Positions 44,461 through 57,000 of a DNA stretch of 64,000 bases are shown here, in pieces. Below the pieces are notes generated by a model. It was not told the origin of the DNA, searched no databases, and saw only the letters and a list, made by a program, of their open reading frames with translations. Both the position numbers and the translations under genes were made by a program. Source of the stretch: Gerris lacustris (lineage: Eukaryota > Arthropoda > Insecta > Hemiptera > Gerridae); the NCBI GenBank assembly GCA_951217055.1, contig OX578286.1, positions 9,092,033-9,156,032 of the forward strand. Reading direction: 5' to 3'. The first letter of the stretch is position 1, and every line of letters begins with the position of its first letter.

Positions 44461-44887
44461 AAAAATGAATAATCTAGTAGGATTGTTTAATTAAATTAAT
44501 TTAGGGCAGGAATTAAAATGGATAAGTGAGAAACACCTCTCTAATGTCATAGTCATAGACAAAGGGAGTATTATGTACAATTTCTTGGGGGATTTTTTTT
44601 TTTTTTAATTGAATGACCTGTTATATGTCAAAATAGGCATTATCAATTAAATTTTATTTCGTTGACAGAAAAAATATATGATTTTTCCAAAGAGAAATTA
44701 TAATAAGTTGAGTTTTAGAGGAATAGAAAGGTCTAAATTTCCGAAGTGTAATTCTGTTTAATGGACTATTAGATGAGAGGGAGTTTTTCCAATGGATGCA
44801 AGGTAAGGTACTTAAAATTTGAATTGTAATTTTTGTGAAAGTTAGTTTGAGGTATTTTATTTCTTAAAATTTGAACATATTAAAATG

Positions 44888-45497
44888 TAGCGTTGGGAAC
44901 CAATCGATTGAAAACAGTCGACTAAACGGTTGTTTTAAAATATTCATTCATTCGGTTGTGGATATCTAGTTTTCATTCGACTGATATCAGTCTATAGTTT
45001 GGAGTTGTATTAGCTGTAATTTGGACGTGTATATGTGGACGTGTGTATAACGAGATAACGAGTGTCATGCGCCTTCTCACCCCTCCTCCGCTCTGAGCCC
45101 TTCACCGTCGTTCCTTTCCCCTACCCAAAAAACATCCGAATGAAACATTCGAATAAAAAATTTGACTGGATTCAGTCTCAGTCTATATTTTTTCATTCGA
45201 ATGAAAACGATGTCGTAGCAGGCTGTAGTTTGGGACGAGATAACGAGTGTCAAGCGCCTTCTCACTCTCACCCCCCCCCCCCCCCCCCCCCCCTCAGCTC
45301 TGAGGTCTTTACAGCCTCCACCGTACTACTCCTATATAAAAAAAAACCATTCGATTGAAACATTCGACTTGCGGGTTCAGTCTCAGTCTATATCTTTATT
45401 CGTATATCCTATACCCGCTATGAGACTGTTTTCAGCCGATTGAATTCAATCGACTTATTCATTCGGTTGTTTTTTCTAGTCGGTTGTCCCAACGCTA
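44888..45497. mobile_element. hAT MITE (610 bp)
   Basis: Ends TAGCGTTGGGA and the imperfect complement TCCCAACGCTA, with a perfect 8-bp target duplication TTAAAATG (44880-44887 and 45498-45505). Inside are repeated ATTCGA(A/C)TGAAA phrases and a long C-run near 45271. Confidence 0.92.
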
Positions 45498-45566
45498 TTA
45501 AAATGAATGAAAATAACCTAGTATTGCTCACTCATATCTTCCAGTAAATATATCGTAACTGCCCAA

Positions 45567-45722
45567 CTTTGACTAAATAACTATTAAGAAAAAGGAATGT
45601 TTAGTCTAATGTACATTGGCACAAAGGAATATCACACTTTTCTATATAAAAGTGTGATATTCCTTTGTCCCAATGTACATTAGACTAAATATCCGATTAT
45701 CGTTGTAGTTATTTAGACAAAG
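45567..45722. repeat. Hairpin made from two MITE middles
   Basis: The middle segment of the GTTACTCCCC MITE (AAAGTGTGATATTCCTTTGT, CAATGTACATTAGACTAAAT) is present in both orientations around a six-base loop CTATAT. No MITE ends remain. The inner 50-60 bp are almost perfect. Confidence 0.8.
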
Positions 45723-46125
45723 TGGGTCAGTCATTTCTTTCCCGTTTCGGGGAAAGAAAAGATGATCAGAAACAATGTTTTGTAAAAGTATGTAAAATCC
45801 ACTCATTATATATTATTAATTACTGATCCATTTCATTGAAAATTTAAGATGACCTGGGTGTTTAAATTTGTTGAGCATAGTACTAACTGTCCTACTATTT
45901 CCCACTCATTTACCCACCCAGGTCTTCTCAAATTTGCAATGAAGTACCAAACTAAAAGAGTGCCAAATTCAAATATGCTACTTTTGAATATTTTTTGTGT
46001 GCAAACGAACAATTTATCCTATTTCGTAAAATTTAATGATTTTATGCTTTTAACACCCATTATTATCCGATTTATTTAATTTTCTCACCATTTTTTAAAT
46101 CTGTCAAAATTGTTTTGATTTTACT

Positions 46126-46716
46126 TACGAGCTTACCGAAGGTAACGGAAGCTATGTGATCGTTCTGAAGAACAAAAATATTTTAGGTCTCCGATTTCAA
46201 AAATTCCAAGACAGAAATCCGTTTCAGACATAAATGAACATTTTTGGTTCCATGTCTGTCTGTCTGTCTGTCGGTCAGTCCGTCTGTCTGTCGCTCAATT
46301 TTTGCGAACCAACATATCTTAAAAACTACACATCCGATTTTAACGAAATCTGTATGGTAGGCCAGAATTAGCTAATTGTTGGTCCCATATAAGTTTCAAA
46401 CATCTTTTTTTCACTTATACTTACGCACAAACATACATTTATTTACACCTATAACTTCAAAAGTACTTATCTGATTTGTATGAAACTTTTATAGTTTATC
46501 GAAAGTAACCCGCAGATAGCCCCAGATTTATTTGAACCGTCTACGCTCTTTAACATTTGCTAAATTGATACTTTAATTCATGTATAAAATCAAAACTATT
46601 TTGACAGATTAAAAAAACGGGGGAAACAATTGAAAAAATTAGAGAATAATAGTTGTGAAAGCATAAAATCAATAAAGTACGTGATAGGATGCGAGGAAGC
46701 TATATGCCACATTTCA
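46126..46716 (+). mobile_element. ACCGAAGGTAAC element, copy 2
   Basis: Runs from CGAGCTTACCGAAGGTAACG through a (TGTC)n tract to GATGCGAGGAAGCTATATGC. Same order as the copy at 8410. Confidence 0.72.
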
Positions 46717-47207
46717 TAAAAAATTATCATAAAAATAACATCTCCTGGGCGGGGAATCGAACCCGGGCTCTCTCCGTCCGCGTTTTAAGCTTTTTTCTCA
46801 AGAACTAGATTTTTCCCGGGAAAACGGCTTATATAGTTAGATTCGTATTTAAATGGGCTACATTTTAGAATTTTTTAATCAAAATCGTCGGAACCGTTTT
46901 CGAGAAATATTTTTTTTCACGTTTTTTCAGAGTTTTTGGGGGGTAGCGCCCCCAAATTTGGAGCTAAAATTCGTTTCTCGATTTCGCCTCGGGGTATGAT
47001 TTTTCTGAACATGTATGCCAAATTTCGTCTAAATCGGTCCAGTAGTTTAGGCTCCAGGCGTCTGCACAGACAGACTACAGACAGACAGACAGACGACAGA
47101 AACATTTTTTAAAAACAACTTTTTTGGACTCAGGGTACCTCAAAACGTGTAAATCCATTAAAATCGAATTTTCGCGCCATCTTTCTCTTTATACGAGAAA
47201 GTAAAAA
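46717..47207 (-). mobile_element. Single arm of the 1.26-kb fold-back family
   Basis: From GGGCGGGGAATCGAACCCGG (B-box complement) to TACGAGAAAGTAAAAA. Matches one arm of 11902-13163; the other arm is absent. Confidence 0.78.
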
Positions 47208-47683
47208 TAAAATTAACATTTATTGAATAGAAAGTAATTAAAAGGACAAGCAGTGCTACCTAGTAGAGGCTTACGTACTAATTTAGTTGCGATATCAACT
47301 ACTAGATGACGGCACCATCAATGCACACGCTTGACCAGGTCTGTATACCTTATCTCTGGATCTATATTTACTCCCTATTAAACTTATTAATATTATTATA
47401 TATCGATATTTATTCCCTAGTTCTAGTCTATGGACCAGATTACCAGATAAGACAAATCCTAAAAAATGAACTTCGGATTGTCCAAGAAGTACTGCCAAGC
47501 GGCGAAAAACTAAACTAATGTATTATTATCAGCTGATATCTTATCACTTATCACTAACGTGCGATTGTTTATATAATATAGAGTTTATTGTTGATAATTA
47601 GATTCAAATTTGCCGGTGTCTGTTTGTCTGTTTGCTTTGATGATATATAATGAATTAATTTATTATTGTGTTTAAATCATACG
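47208..47683. other. PTCD1 upstream region
   Basis: Unique-looking sequence, presumably promoter and 5' UTR. A 70-codon frame at 47306 lacks domains. The E-box at 47528 is noted separately. Confidence 0.5.
47528..47537 (+). promoter_or_regulatory. E-box core-promoter motif upstream of PTCD1
   Basis: ATCAGCTGAT lies 147 bases before the chosen start codon, within the 12-base palindrome TATCAGCTGATA. It matches the insect housekeeping core-promoter E-box AWCAGCTGWT described for Drosophila. This suits a constitutively expressed mitochondrial gene, but no TSS evidence is available. Confidence 0.38.
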
Positions 47684-48079
47684 ATGTCCAGTCAAGTTTA
47701 CCGAAATTTGTTGTGTTATTTACGGAGGAAGTCACTGTATATTTCTCACAGAAGTTTCGAAACTGTATCTTGCTCTTCGAGATACTTAAATACTAGATCA
47801 TTTTCTTCGCAGTTAAATGATTTTAAAGCGTCTGATACTCGTGAAAAATCATTTTTCCGGAAATCAACAAATAACGGGAGAGATTTAAAACCAAATGGAG
47901 ATCCTGATGATTTCGGTGGATTGAGCAAGGAACTGAAACTAGAAGTGAAAATGGAAGCTATGCCTGAAGAAGAGGACGATGTTTTAAGGAAAGATTTTTA
48001 TAATGATAAAATTGGTAAAAAGAAACTTTCGACTAAACAATACGCTGATTTAATCAAGGAATATTTGGCTAATAAAAAG
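47684..48079 (+). CDS. PTCD1: PTCD1-like exon 1: presequence and N-terminal region
   Basis: 132 codons, donor AAG|GTACGT, phase 0 out. It starts [20 protein letters not shown], an Arg-rich, hydroxylated leader typical of matrix-targeted proteins. A charged linker with [11 protein letters not shown] follows, then the helical segment [18 protein letters not shown]. Confidence 0.9.
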
Positions 48080-51000
48080 GTACGTCAAATCATTAGTCAT
48101 ACCTTAAACCATAAAAATTTATCCTAAGTTTCCATGAGTTTTCAAAACTGTTTTGGTTCCAAACCGAAGGGGTTTCCTAAACAGTTTTCACAACATTTTT
48201 GAAAACTAAACTTCCAAACTAATTATAGTCAGATCAGAGATAAAGTCAGGTTATCATATGGCAAAAAGGTTTGTTTTTTCTTTTTGTTAAAGGAAATTTT
48301 TAAATTGAACATTCGTGGTCCGGTTCTAGGTAAAAGTGCAGTTCAAACAAAAAACCCTTACACCAGCTTAGTGAAAGGCCTGGGCTCTTAATTCCCTGAC
48401 CACTTTCGGACTTAACTAATGCGTTTATGCATACCTACAACCAGAGAGGGACCGATGGTCATCCCTAATTCCATACTATGGCTCCTGATCAGCTCCTTCT
48501 TAGAACAACTCCTCCAATTAGAATCCATGAAGTTCATGATAGATTCTCCAATCACCCAATAGTAAACCCATTGGGTTGGGCTTGGGCAGTCTCCTGATTG
48601 GCTGTTCCAGAACTTAAGATTTTGTATATATTCATGGTAAGGGACTAGAATGTTTAATTGCTCATTTGATTTCTTACTTGTTACTTGTTTCTTGATTAAT
48701 TTTACTCGTGTACCTTGTAACTAGTTTCTTGATTGATTCTACTCGTGTCAGAATGCCGAAAACTCCTACAAACAAATTAGCGTTTAAGCGTAAGTGGGTG
48801 TCAGAGGAGGTACACTTTTCTTAGGAAGGTGAAACATTCTTCTGTAAGCCATGTGATAAACAGGTAAGTTCTATACCTACTTTGTATCTGAATCGTCAAA
48901 GTCTTGGCTTCACTGGATGCTGGAGAGGCGTGGTCAATTCGCAGTGCTAAAGAAGCTCTAAAGGCTCCAGGACTAAACATCGAAAATAAACGTCATACTT
49001 TTGGCTAAAATGTCATAAAACAACCGATTTTCTAAAATAGAGGTGATAAAACAGGATAATAAAAGTCATAGAATAAAGGTCATGAAATGGAAAAATAAGT
49101 CATAAACGTCCCGTCTCTGCTTATTACTGACGTGTTATATCTTATGGAAATTGGCAATGTTATGAAGCATTTATTTATTTTTTAAAGGATGGTGTTTAAT
49201 CATTGAGGAATTTATTCCTTCAAAGATACATTTAAACTTTTTGATTTATATTTTTGCAATTCTTTTTTACAGTTGATGGAAGCGATTGACGTTCTTGAGG
49301 TACAAATGATCAAAGAAGACCGAGTTAAACCTGAGAATTACATTTATAACTTGTTGATAGATGGTTGTGCTAAGGTTGGATACACACAGAAAGCTTTTAA
49401 ACTTTACAATGATGTAAGTATAATCAGGGTCAGATGTAGAGTTGGGCGTCTAGGGTAAGGTGCGGTGTTGCTAGGACTAAATATTTGGAGGGGAAAATCT
49501 TGGGTCTAGAATACCTCCAAGCAAAGGGTCCTCCTTGGTACACTCTAAACTTCTACATTTCAATGTTGGCACTTCTTTAGGTCGTTACTCCCCTTATAAA
49601 AAACAGAGGGGAGTAGCATTCTAAAGAAGGAGTGGTGAATGATCTTCTTTAGAATGTAACTCCCCTTATAAAAACAGAAGTGTGATATTCCTTTGTCCCA
49701 AAGTACATTGGACTAATCATCTCTTTGTCTTAATAGTTATTTAGTCAGTCATTTATTAGTAGAACCTTGATAAGAAGTGTCTCAAGGGGATTAGGGAAAC
49801 AGTCTTGTTATCGAGGTGCTCTTTTTGTTGAGGATCGTGTTATCAAGGTTATTTTGGCTATCAGTCGTGTTATCGAGGTTAATGGAATCACTAAATGCAG
49901 GGTCAAGTCTAGACTTGTTCAAGGTTGACCCATTCCTTTATAGAGTCGCGTTATAGAGGTTGATTTCTCAAAACGACTTGTCATAGAGGTTCTGTGTTAC
50001 GTTGTTAATTGGAAAAAATCCGTGTTATTGAGGTTGTTTGGATAATAATAGTCGCGTTATAGAGGTTAATTTAACATTATGTGTTATGGCAATCTCTAGG
50101 GGATTTGAAAATTGCACTTGTAATTGAGGTTTTCGTGTAAGCGAGGTTCTACTGTATTAGGATTAAGTAGTTTGGCAACACTGATAGAGACACGTGAGGA
50201 GATGCTAAAAGCGCGGGAGTTGGTTGTTGTTGTAAGAGCGATGGCGATAAGATAGAGAAGCGAGTGTTGGTTTGTTGTAGTTGATCTTGAGTTGATGTGA
50301 AAATATATTTAATTAAGAACTTTACGAGTGTTTTATTTGTTGTTTACACATGTAAACCATTCTTTAAAGTTCCACAAATACTTGAACTAAGTGAATTTGA
50401 TTAAAATTATATGTTTCATTTAATCAATTTTTATTCCAGATGAAAAAGAGAGACCTGAAAGTGACCGGTGCCACTTATACGTCGCTATTCAATGCTTGTG
50501 CTCTAAGTCCTTTACCAGGAGACGGTCTTAAACGTGCTAATCACCTGAGAGAACTTATTATAGGAAAGCAAGTTCTTTTAAACCGCTCTAATTATCACTC
50601 CATGATGAAAGGTAGTAATGTTTTATATTCTCAATTTTACAGAGTTTATGAATATTAACATGTTTATCAGGTCATTCTCATTTGAATTGGGTATTTTCTG
50701 TTCCCTCCAATCCAGACCCAACCTGATGTCTGGGTTGGAGATTGAGAAAAGTGTTATTGTGGTATTTATTTATTTTAATTGGGTGTTTTAACACCTGAAG
50801 ACGCAGGCCACTTAAGTGGGCCCATTGAACAAACCCAAGTTTGGAACATAACTCTTCACATTTGTGTTAAGTGTTTGGTCGTTAACCATGTTTTACCTCT
50901 CGATTTATTATCGAACCAAGTGTCGATCATGGTTTCCAGGCCTAAACCTGGTGGCGCTACTCTCTCGAGCAGCTCCCTATTTATCTAAACATTGCTGGGT

Positions 51001-54000
51001 GAATATTGACCTGGGGTATGCAACATTATTTATTATTTAAAGTATAAGCTAGAAAAATTTCAGTTTTAATTTTATCCAAGACGATACTTTCCACAGCTTT
51101 TCTTTAATTTTAGTTTTATTTTAATTCAAAATTAAACTTAATGGAAAAACGTAATGGGTTTCTCATCAGAAATCATCTAAATATAATTATTGAATGTGTA
51201 TTAATTCATAAAAAATTTTAAAATCCTGAGAAAATAATTAAATTCAAGCTGTCCCTTTGTTTTTTCCAAGGCGATACTTCCAGTTCAGTTAGTTCCAGTT
51301 ATTCAGGGGTTGTAAATAACATGAAGGAGTTAAAAAAGATTTTATAAAGTTGCTCCCCCACACCTTGAAGGTTCCCATGATATTCAGTTGCTCTCTATCA
51401 GTCAGCAGGCAAGTTATTGGTGACTGGCTATCAACTATGGCGAAAACATGGGGAGAGTATTCTTATTATTCCATTGTCCATACTACCTATGTATTTATGG
51501 GAGTGCGCACACTGGAGAAAGAAAGGTGCAAAGATAAATGAGTCCTCCAGCCTAGGAGACGTCCCCGCGTCCCAACAAATTTCTGTCCTCAGACTGTTAT
51601 GCAAAAATCACAACAATTTCCACGAGATTCATATCACTGGGTACAAGATATACGACTGTCTTGCCTCCAGTGTGCAAGGCTGTAGCAACACTAGTGTGAC
51701 AAGGCAGACACAACCAAGACAGTTCAGAAACGTCTGCAGACTGTTTTGTCTCCAGTTTGCGCCTGGCCTAAGGCTCTGCTTACAGATTAACTTTAGTTTT
51801 CTATGCTTGTAGTAGTATTGTTGGATCTTTATGATCATGGTCATAAGAAAGACAAAGGGATGTTTAGTCCAATGTACTTTGGGACAAAGTAATATCACAC
51901 TTCTGTTTTTATGAGGGGAGTAACAGTCTAAAGAGTAACATTCTGTACACCTTCTTTATTGTTACTCCCTTCTGGGTTTTGTTTTTATAAGGGGAGTAAC
52001 AATCTAAAGAAGTGCCCATAAAAATCTCCACCAAAGATAATACTTGTTTATTTATTCATCAAAGCAGCTTTCGGCTTTTATGAAGCCATTAGCAGTGCCG
52101 ATTTTGGTAGAAATAGAGTTACACTACATAAAGAGAGTATGTAGTGGGCAAGTCATACGATGTCGGAGACTAACGTGGTATTTTTAAAAAATAATTAGAC
52201 AGTTAGTAAATGCCTTTCTAAGTCCTAAATGCCCGGAAGGATCCTTAAATGATCTAACTGAGTATGGCTATTCCGCATAAGTCAATTAGTAATAGGTAAC
52301 GGTGACACTAGGTCATTTATTTATTATATTATAAGGCTGTTCAATAATTTGGTCATATACACCTGATACAGTTAAGTCCTAAGTCATTTCTTTTTCTATA
52401 AGATGCATTATCTTGTTTACAAGACCTAAACTTCTTCAATGTGTTTTCCTATCTACTGTATTATCCTTTCTCAAATCTGCATGTGTTGCTAATGCTGTTT
52501 TATTTTTACAGCTTTCGGTCGGTGTGGAGATTTAGTTACCGTGTTCAGTTTAGTCGATGAGATGGTCTCTAAGAATATTCCTCTAAAGCCGGAGACATTC
52601 TGTTTTCTTCTTCAAGCATGCTTATCTGATAAAACAGATGGATTCAGACACGCTATTATGGTAAACCCATGATGATTAAGAAACATTATTTTATCATGAA
52701 TTTTCTTGATTTGGTATTTCTTTAGATTGTTACTCCACTATATTTTTTTTAAATATAAATGAATATAATAGTCCAGGAGATAGTGTGAAAAAAGTGTCTG
52801 ACTAACATCAAGCTAGAATTTTGTGTATAAGTCAATCTTTTGGTGCCTTTTAAGAATATATGGTCGGCTAAGTTCGTCTGAGGGACATAGCTTGGCAATA
52901 GGCATTTGAAAAAAACAAACCAGTGGAGAGCAGCCATGTCCCTCCCTTTATGGTGGATAATGTGATTTTCATGATCCTGAGTACAAAATTAGTTAGTGGA
53001 CTAAAACGCAAGTTGATGGTAGTTTGTCATTTGATAGATTAGTTATTTAAATATTACTCCAAAACAAAGTGGTCACCTATCAAGAAATAAACTACCATCA
53101 ACTTGATTTTTGGTCTTCTAACTTATTTTGTACTCAAGATCTTGAAAATTACATTATCCATTATAAAGGGCGGGACATGGCCGCTCTCCACCGGTTTGTT
53201 TTTTCAAATGCCTATTGCCAAGCTATGTCCTGCAGACGAACTTAGCCGATCACAATATTCTTAAAAGGCACCAAAATTTATTAACTTGTATACAAAATTC
53301 TAGCTTGATGTTAGTCACACACTTTTTTGTACTCTATCTCAATGAACTATAATTATTTATACATTCGTTTGTCTAAATAACTATTAAGACAAAGGGATGT
53401 TTAGCCCAAATGTCTTTTATAAGGGGAGTAACAGTCTAAAGAAGATCATTCCATACACCTTCTTTAGATTTTTACTACCTTCTGTTTTTTATATGGGGAG
53501 TAACAATCTAAAGAAGTGCCCTTTTTTTAAAAAAAAATCACTGAAATATCAAGAATTATACTCCAGTGTCATACATCAAAGCAAGAATTATGCCAATTTA
53601 TTTTATTAAATTTACTCATAAGGATGTATTTAATGTTCTATCTACGTTTAGGTTTGGAGGAAAATGAGAGAGAAGGGTGTAAAGCCAACTATATACTGTT
53701 ATAATTTAATGCTACGCTCTGCTAGGGATTGCGGACTAGGAGATACACTGCAGCTTACTCAGGATTTAAAACTACTGCCTGATAATTCCAGTCAGGTAAA
53801 TCTTTAATCAGCTAAAAATACTGCTATTTTAAATTTCTTATATAGAGAGGAAAAATGAATGTGTAGAGGTGGTTAGGTTGTCCCTTTTATTGTATGATGA
53901 ATTTTCTATTATGTGTCAAATAGGAGTAATTTTTTAAAACAATGAAATGAAGTAAACATCCTCATTTCATAACCTTTTTCAACCTTTTAAAGGATTAAGC

Positions 54001-57000
54001 CTCCTTTTTAAAATAAACTTGAAAAAACTTTTCATTTGTCATCAAACTCCATGTTATAGAGTCATGGAACAAATCCTAAAGAGTGAAGTGACTCAACTAT
54101 GACAAATTACTTCTATAGTAATTATTTTAATTTATTTTTGCCAAATAAAAAAGTTTGCATTTTAGGCGATCTGTATGAAGTTTTATTAAAATCGTTATGC
54201 TAGAATGTAAGATATCGATAAAAACGTTGTTTTTCTCTATTTAAAAAAAACTCTAATTAATATAGCCATCCTTAACACTTCATAGAGGTGTCAGTTTTGG
54301 TTTTATTGAAAATATAGAAAAAAAACTCTAATTAATATAGCCATCCTTAACACTTCATAGAGGTGTCAGTTTTGGTTTTATTGAAAATATAGAAAAAAAC
54401 TCTAATTAATATAGCCATCCTTAACACTTCATAGAGGTGTCAGTTTTGGTTTTATTGAAAATATAGAAAAAAACTCTAATTAATATAGCCATCCTTAACA
54501 CTTCATAGAGGTGTCAGTTTTGGTTTTATTGAAAATATAGAAAAAAACTCTAATTAATATAGCCATCCTTAACACTTCATAGAGGTGTCAGTTTTGGTTT
54601 TATTGAAAATATAGAAAAAAACTCTAATTAATATAGCCATCCTTAACACTTCATAGAGGTGTCAGTTTTGGTTTTATTGAAAATATAGAAAAAAACTCTA
54701 ATTAATATAGCCATCCTTAACACTTCATAGAGGTGTCAGTTTTGGTTTTATTGAAAATATAGAAAAAAACTCTAATTAATATAGCCATCCTTAACACTTC
54801 ATAGAGGTGTCAGTTTTGGTTTTATTGAAAATATAGAAAAAAACTCTAATTAATATAGCCATCCTTAACACTTCATAGAGGTGTCCGTTTTGGTTTTATT
54901 GAAAATATAGAAAAAAACTCTAATTAATATAGCCATCCTTAACACTTCATAGAGGTGTCAGTTTTGGTTTTATTGAAAATATAGAAAAAAACTCTAATTA
55001 ATATAGCCATCCTTAACACTTCATAGAGGTGTCAGTTTTGGTTTTATTGAAAATATAGAAAAAAACTCTAATTAATATAGCCATCCTTAACACTTCATAG
55101 AGGTGTCAGTTTTGGTTTTATTGAAAATATAGAAAAAAACTCTAATTAATATAGCCATCCTTAACACTTCATAGAGGTGTCAGTTTTGGTTTTATTGAAA
55201 ATATAGAAAAAAACTCTAATTAATATAGCCATCCTTAACACTTCATAGAGGTGTCAGTTTTGGTTTTATTGAAAATATAGAAAAAAACTCTAATTAATAT
55301 AGCCATCCTTAACACTTCATAGAGGTGTCAGTTTTGGTTTTATTGAAAATATAGAAAAAAACTCTAATTAATATAGCCATCCTTAACACTTCATAGAGGT
55401 GTCAGTTTTGGTTTTATTGAAAATATAGAAAAAAACTCTAATTAATATAGCCATCCTTAACACTTCATAGAGGTGTCAGTTTTGGTTTTATTGAAAATAT
55501 AGAAAAAAACTCTAATTAATATAGCCATCCTTAACACTTCATAGAGGTGTCAGTTTTGGTTTTATTGAAAATATAGAAAAAAACTCTAATTAATATAGCC
55601 ATCCTTAACACTTCATAGAGGTGTCAGTTTTGGTTTTATTGAAAATATAGAAAAAAACTCTAATTAATATAGCCATCCTTAACACTTCATAGAGGTGTCA
55701 GTTTTGGTTTTATTGAAAATATAGAAAAAAATTCTAATTAATATAGCCATCCTTAACACTTCATAGAGGTGTCAGTTTTGGTTTTATTGAAAATATAGAA
55801 AAAAACTCTAATTAATATAGCCATCCTTAACACTTCATAGAGGTGTCAGTTTTGGTTTTATTGAAAATATAGAAAAAAACTCTAATTAATATAGCCATCC
55901 TTAACACTTCATAGAGGTGTCAGTTTTGGTTTTATTGAAAATATAGAAAAAAATTCTAATTAATATAGCCATCCTTAACACTTCATAGAGGTGTCAGTTT
56001 TGGTTTTATTGAAAATATAGAAAAAAACTCTAATTAATATAGCCATCCTTAACACTTCATAGAGGTGTCAGTTTTGGTTTTATTGAAAATATAGAAAAAA
56101 ATTCTTGCATACGAGTCTGCAAGACATTGAGGCATTTTCATTTCTTGGCTCTGCGTAAGCTACTGACATGAAATGTCGCCATGTTCGCTCTTTTTTGTTT
56201 ATTTTTATTTGTATATTTTATTTTATTTTTTTTATTTTGACAGTGTAACTCGTTTTGGTGACATTTTTTGGTAACGCTTTTCGAGTTTATGTGGCAAAGT
56301 AAAGACATGAAAAATGTCAAAATTCTAATTTCTAAAGATAATTTTATTCTATTAACTGTCATATTTTGTAAGCTATCTCATTATACTTTATTTTGTTTTC
56401 ATCTGATAATTTTTTCAGTGATAAGACACAAAGAAAGCTGTGAGCCCTACTAATTAGCAGAAATTTTATAATTAAATTTTGAATTATTCCTTTTCTTTAA
56501 ATTTCAGACGGAAGTTAAATTACTTGAAAATAAGAAAGATAGCAGTAATGAAGAATCATATCTACCTGAAGTGTCTGATAATATAAATTTACCTGCAAGT
56601 CTTCCCAACTTTTTAGCAGAAAACCCCCTTATGGGTTCTGTTGTTTCTATCAAGAAGATAGAAAAACCTAAACACAGGTTTGTTACTGTAAAATTTATAA
56701 TTTCTCTTTGTACTCAGTCTTAAAGCAATTACAAGTTTAATAAGGTCTCAATATGTGTATACAGACTGATTAAATCTAAATCTTTGTACATTTTCAGATA
56801 AGGTCTAAATATGTGTATACAGTCTGATAAAATCAAAATCTGTGTACATATTCTGATAAGGTCTAAATATGTGTATACAGTCTGATAAAATCTAAATCTG
56901 TGTACATATTCTGATAAGGTCTAAATATGTGTATACAGCCTGATAAAATCTAAATATGTGTATACAGCCTGATTAAATCTAAATCTGTGTACATATTCTG

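Noticed and set aside
47306..47518. 70-codon frame just before PTCD1
   Set aside because: No domain recognised; it overlaps the likely promoter region and is not in frame with PTCD1.
50779..50988. 69-codon frame after PTCD1 exon 3, considered as retroelement protein
   Set aside because: No motif of gag, protease or reverse transcriptase is visible.
51350..51812. 63- and 131-codon overlapping frames in PTCD1 intron 3
   Set aside because: No domain, no flanking splice logic and overlapping frames; likely chance in less AT-rich intron sequence.
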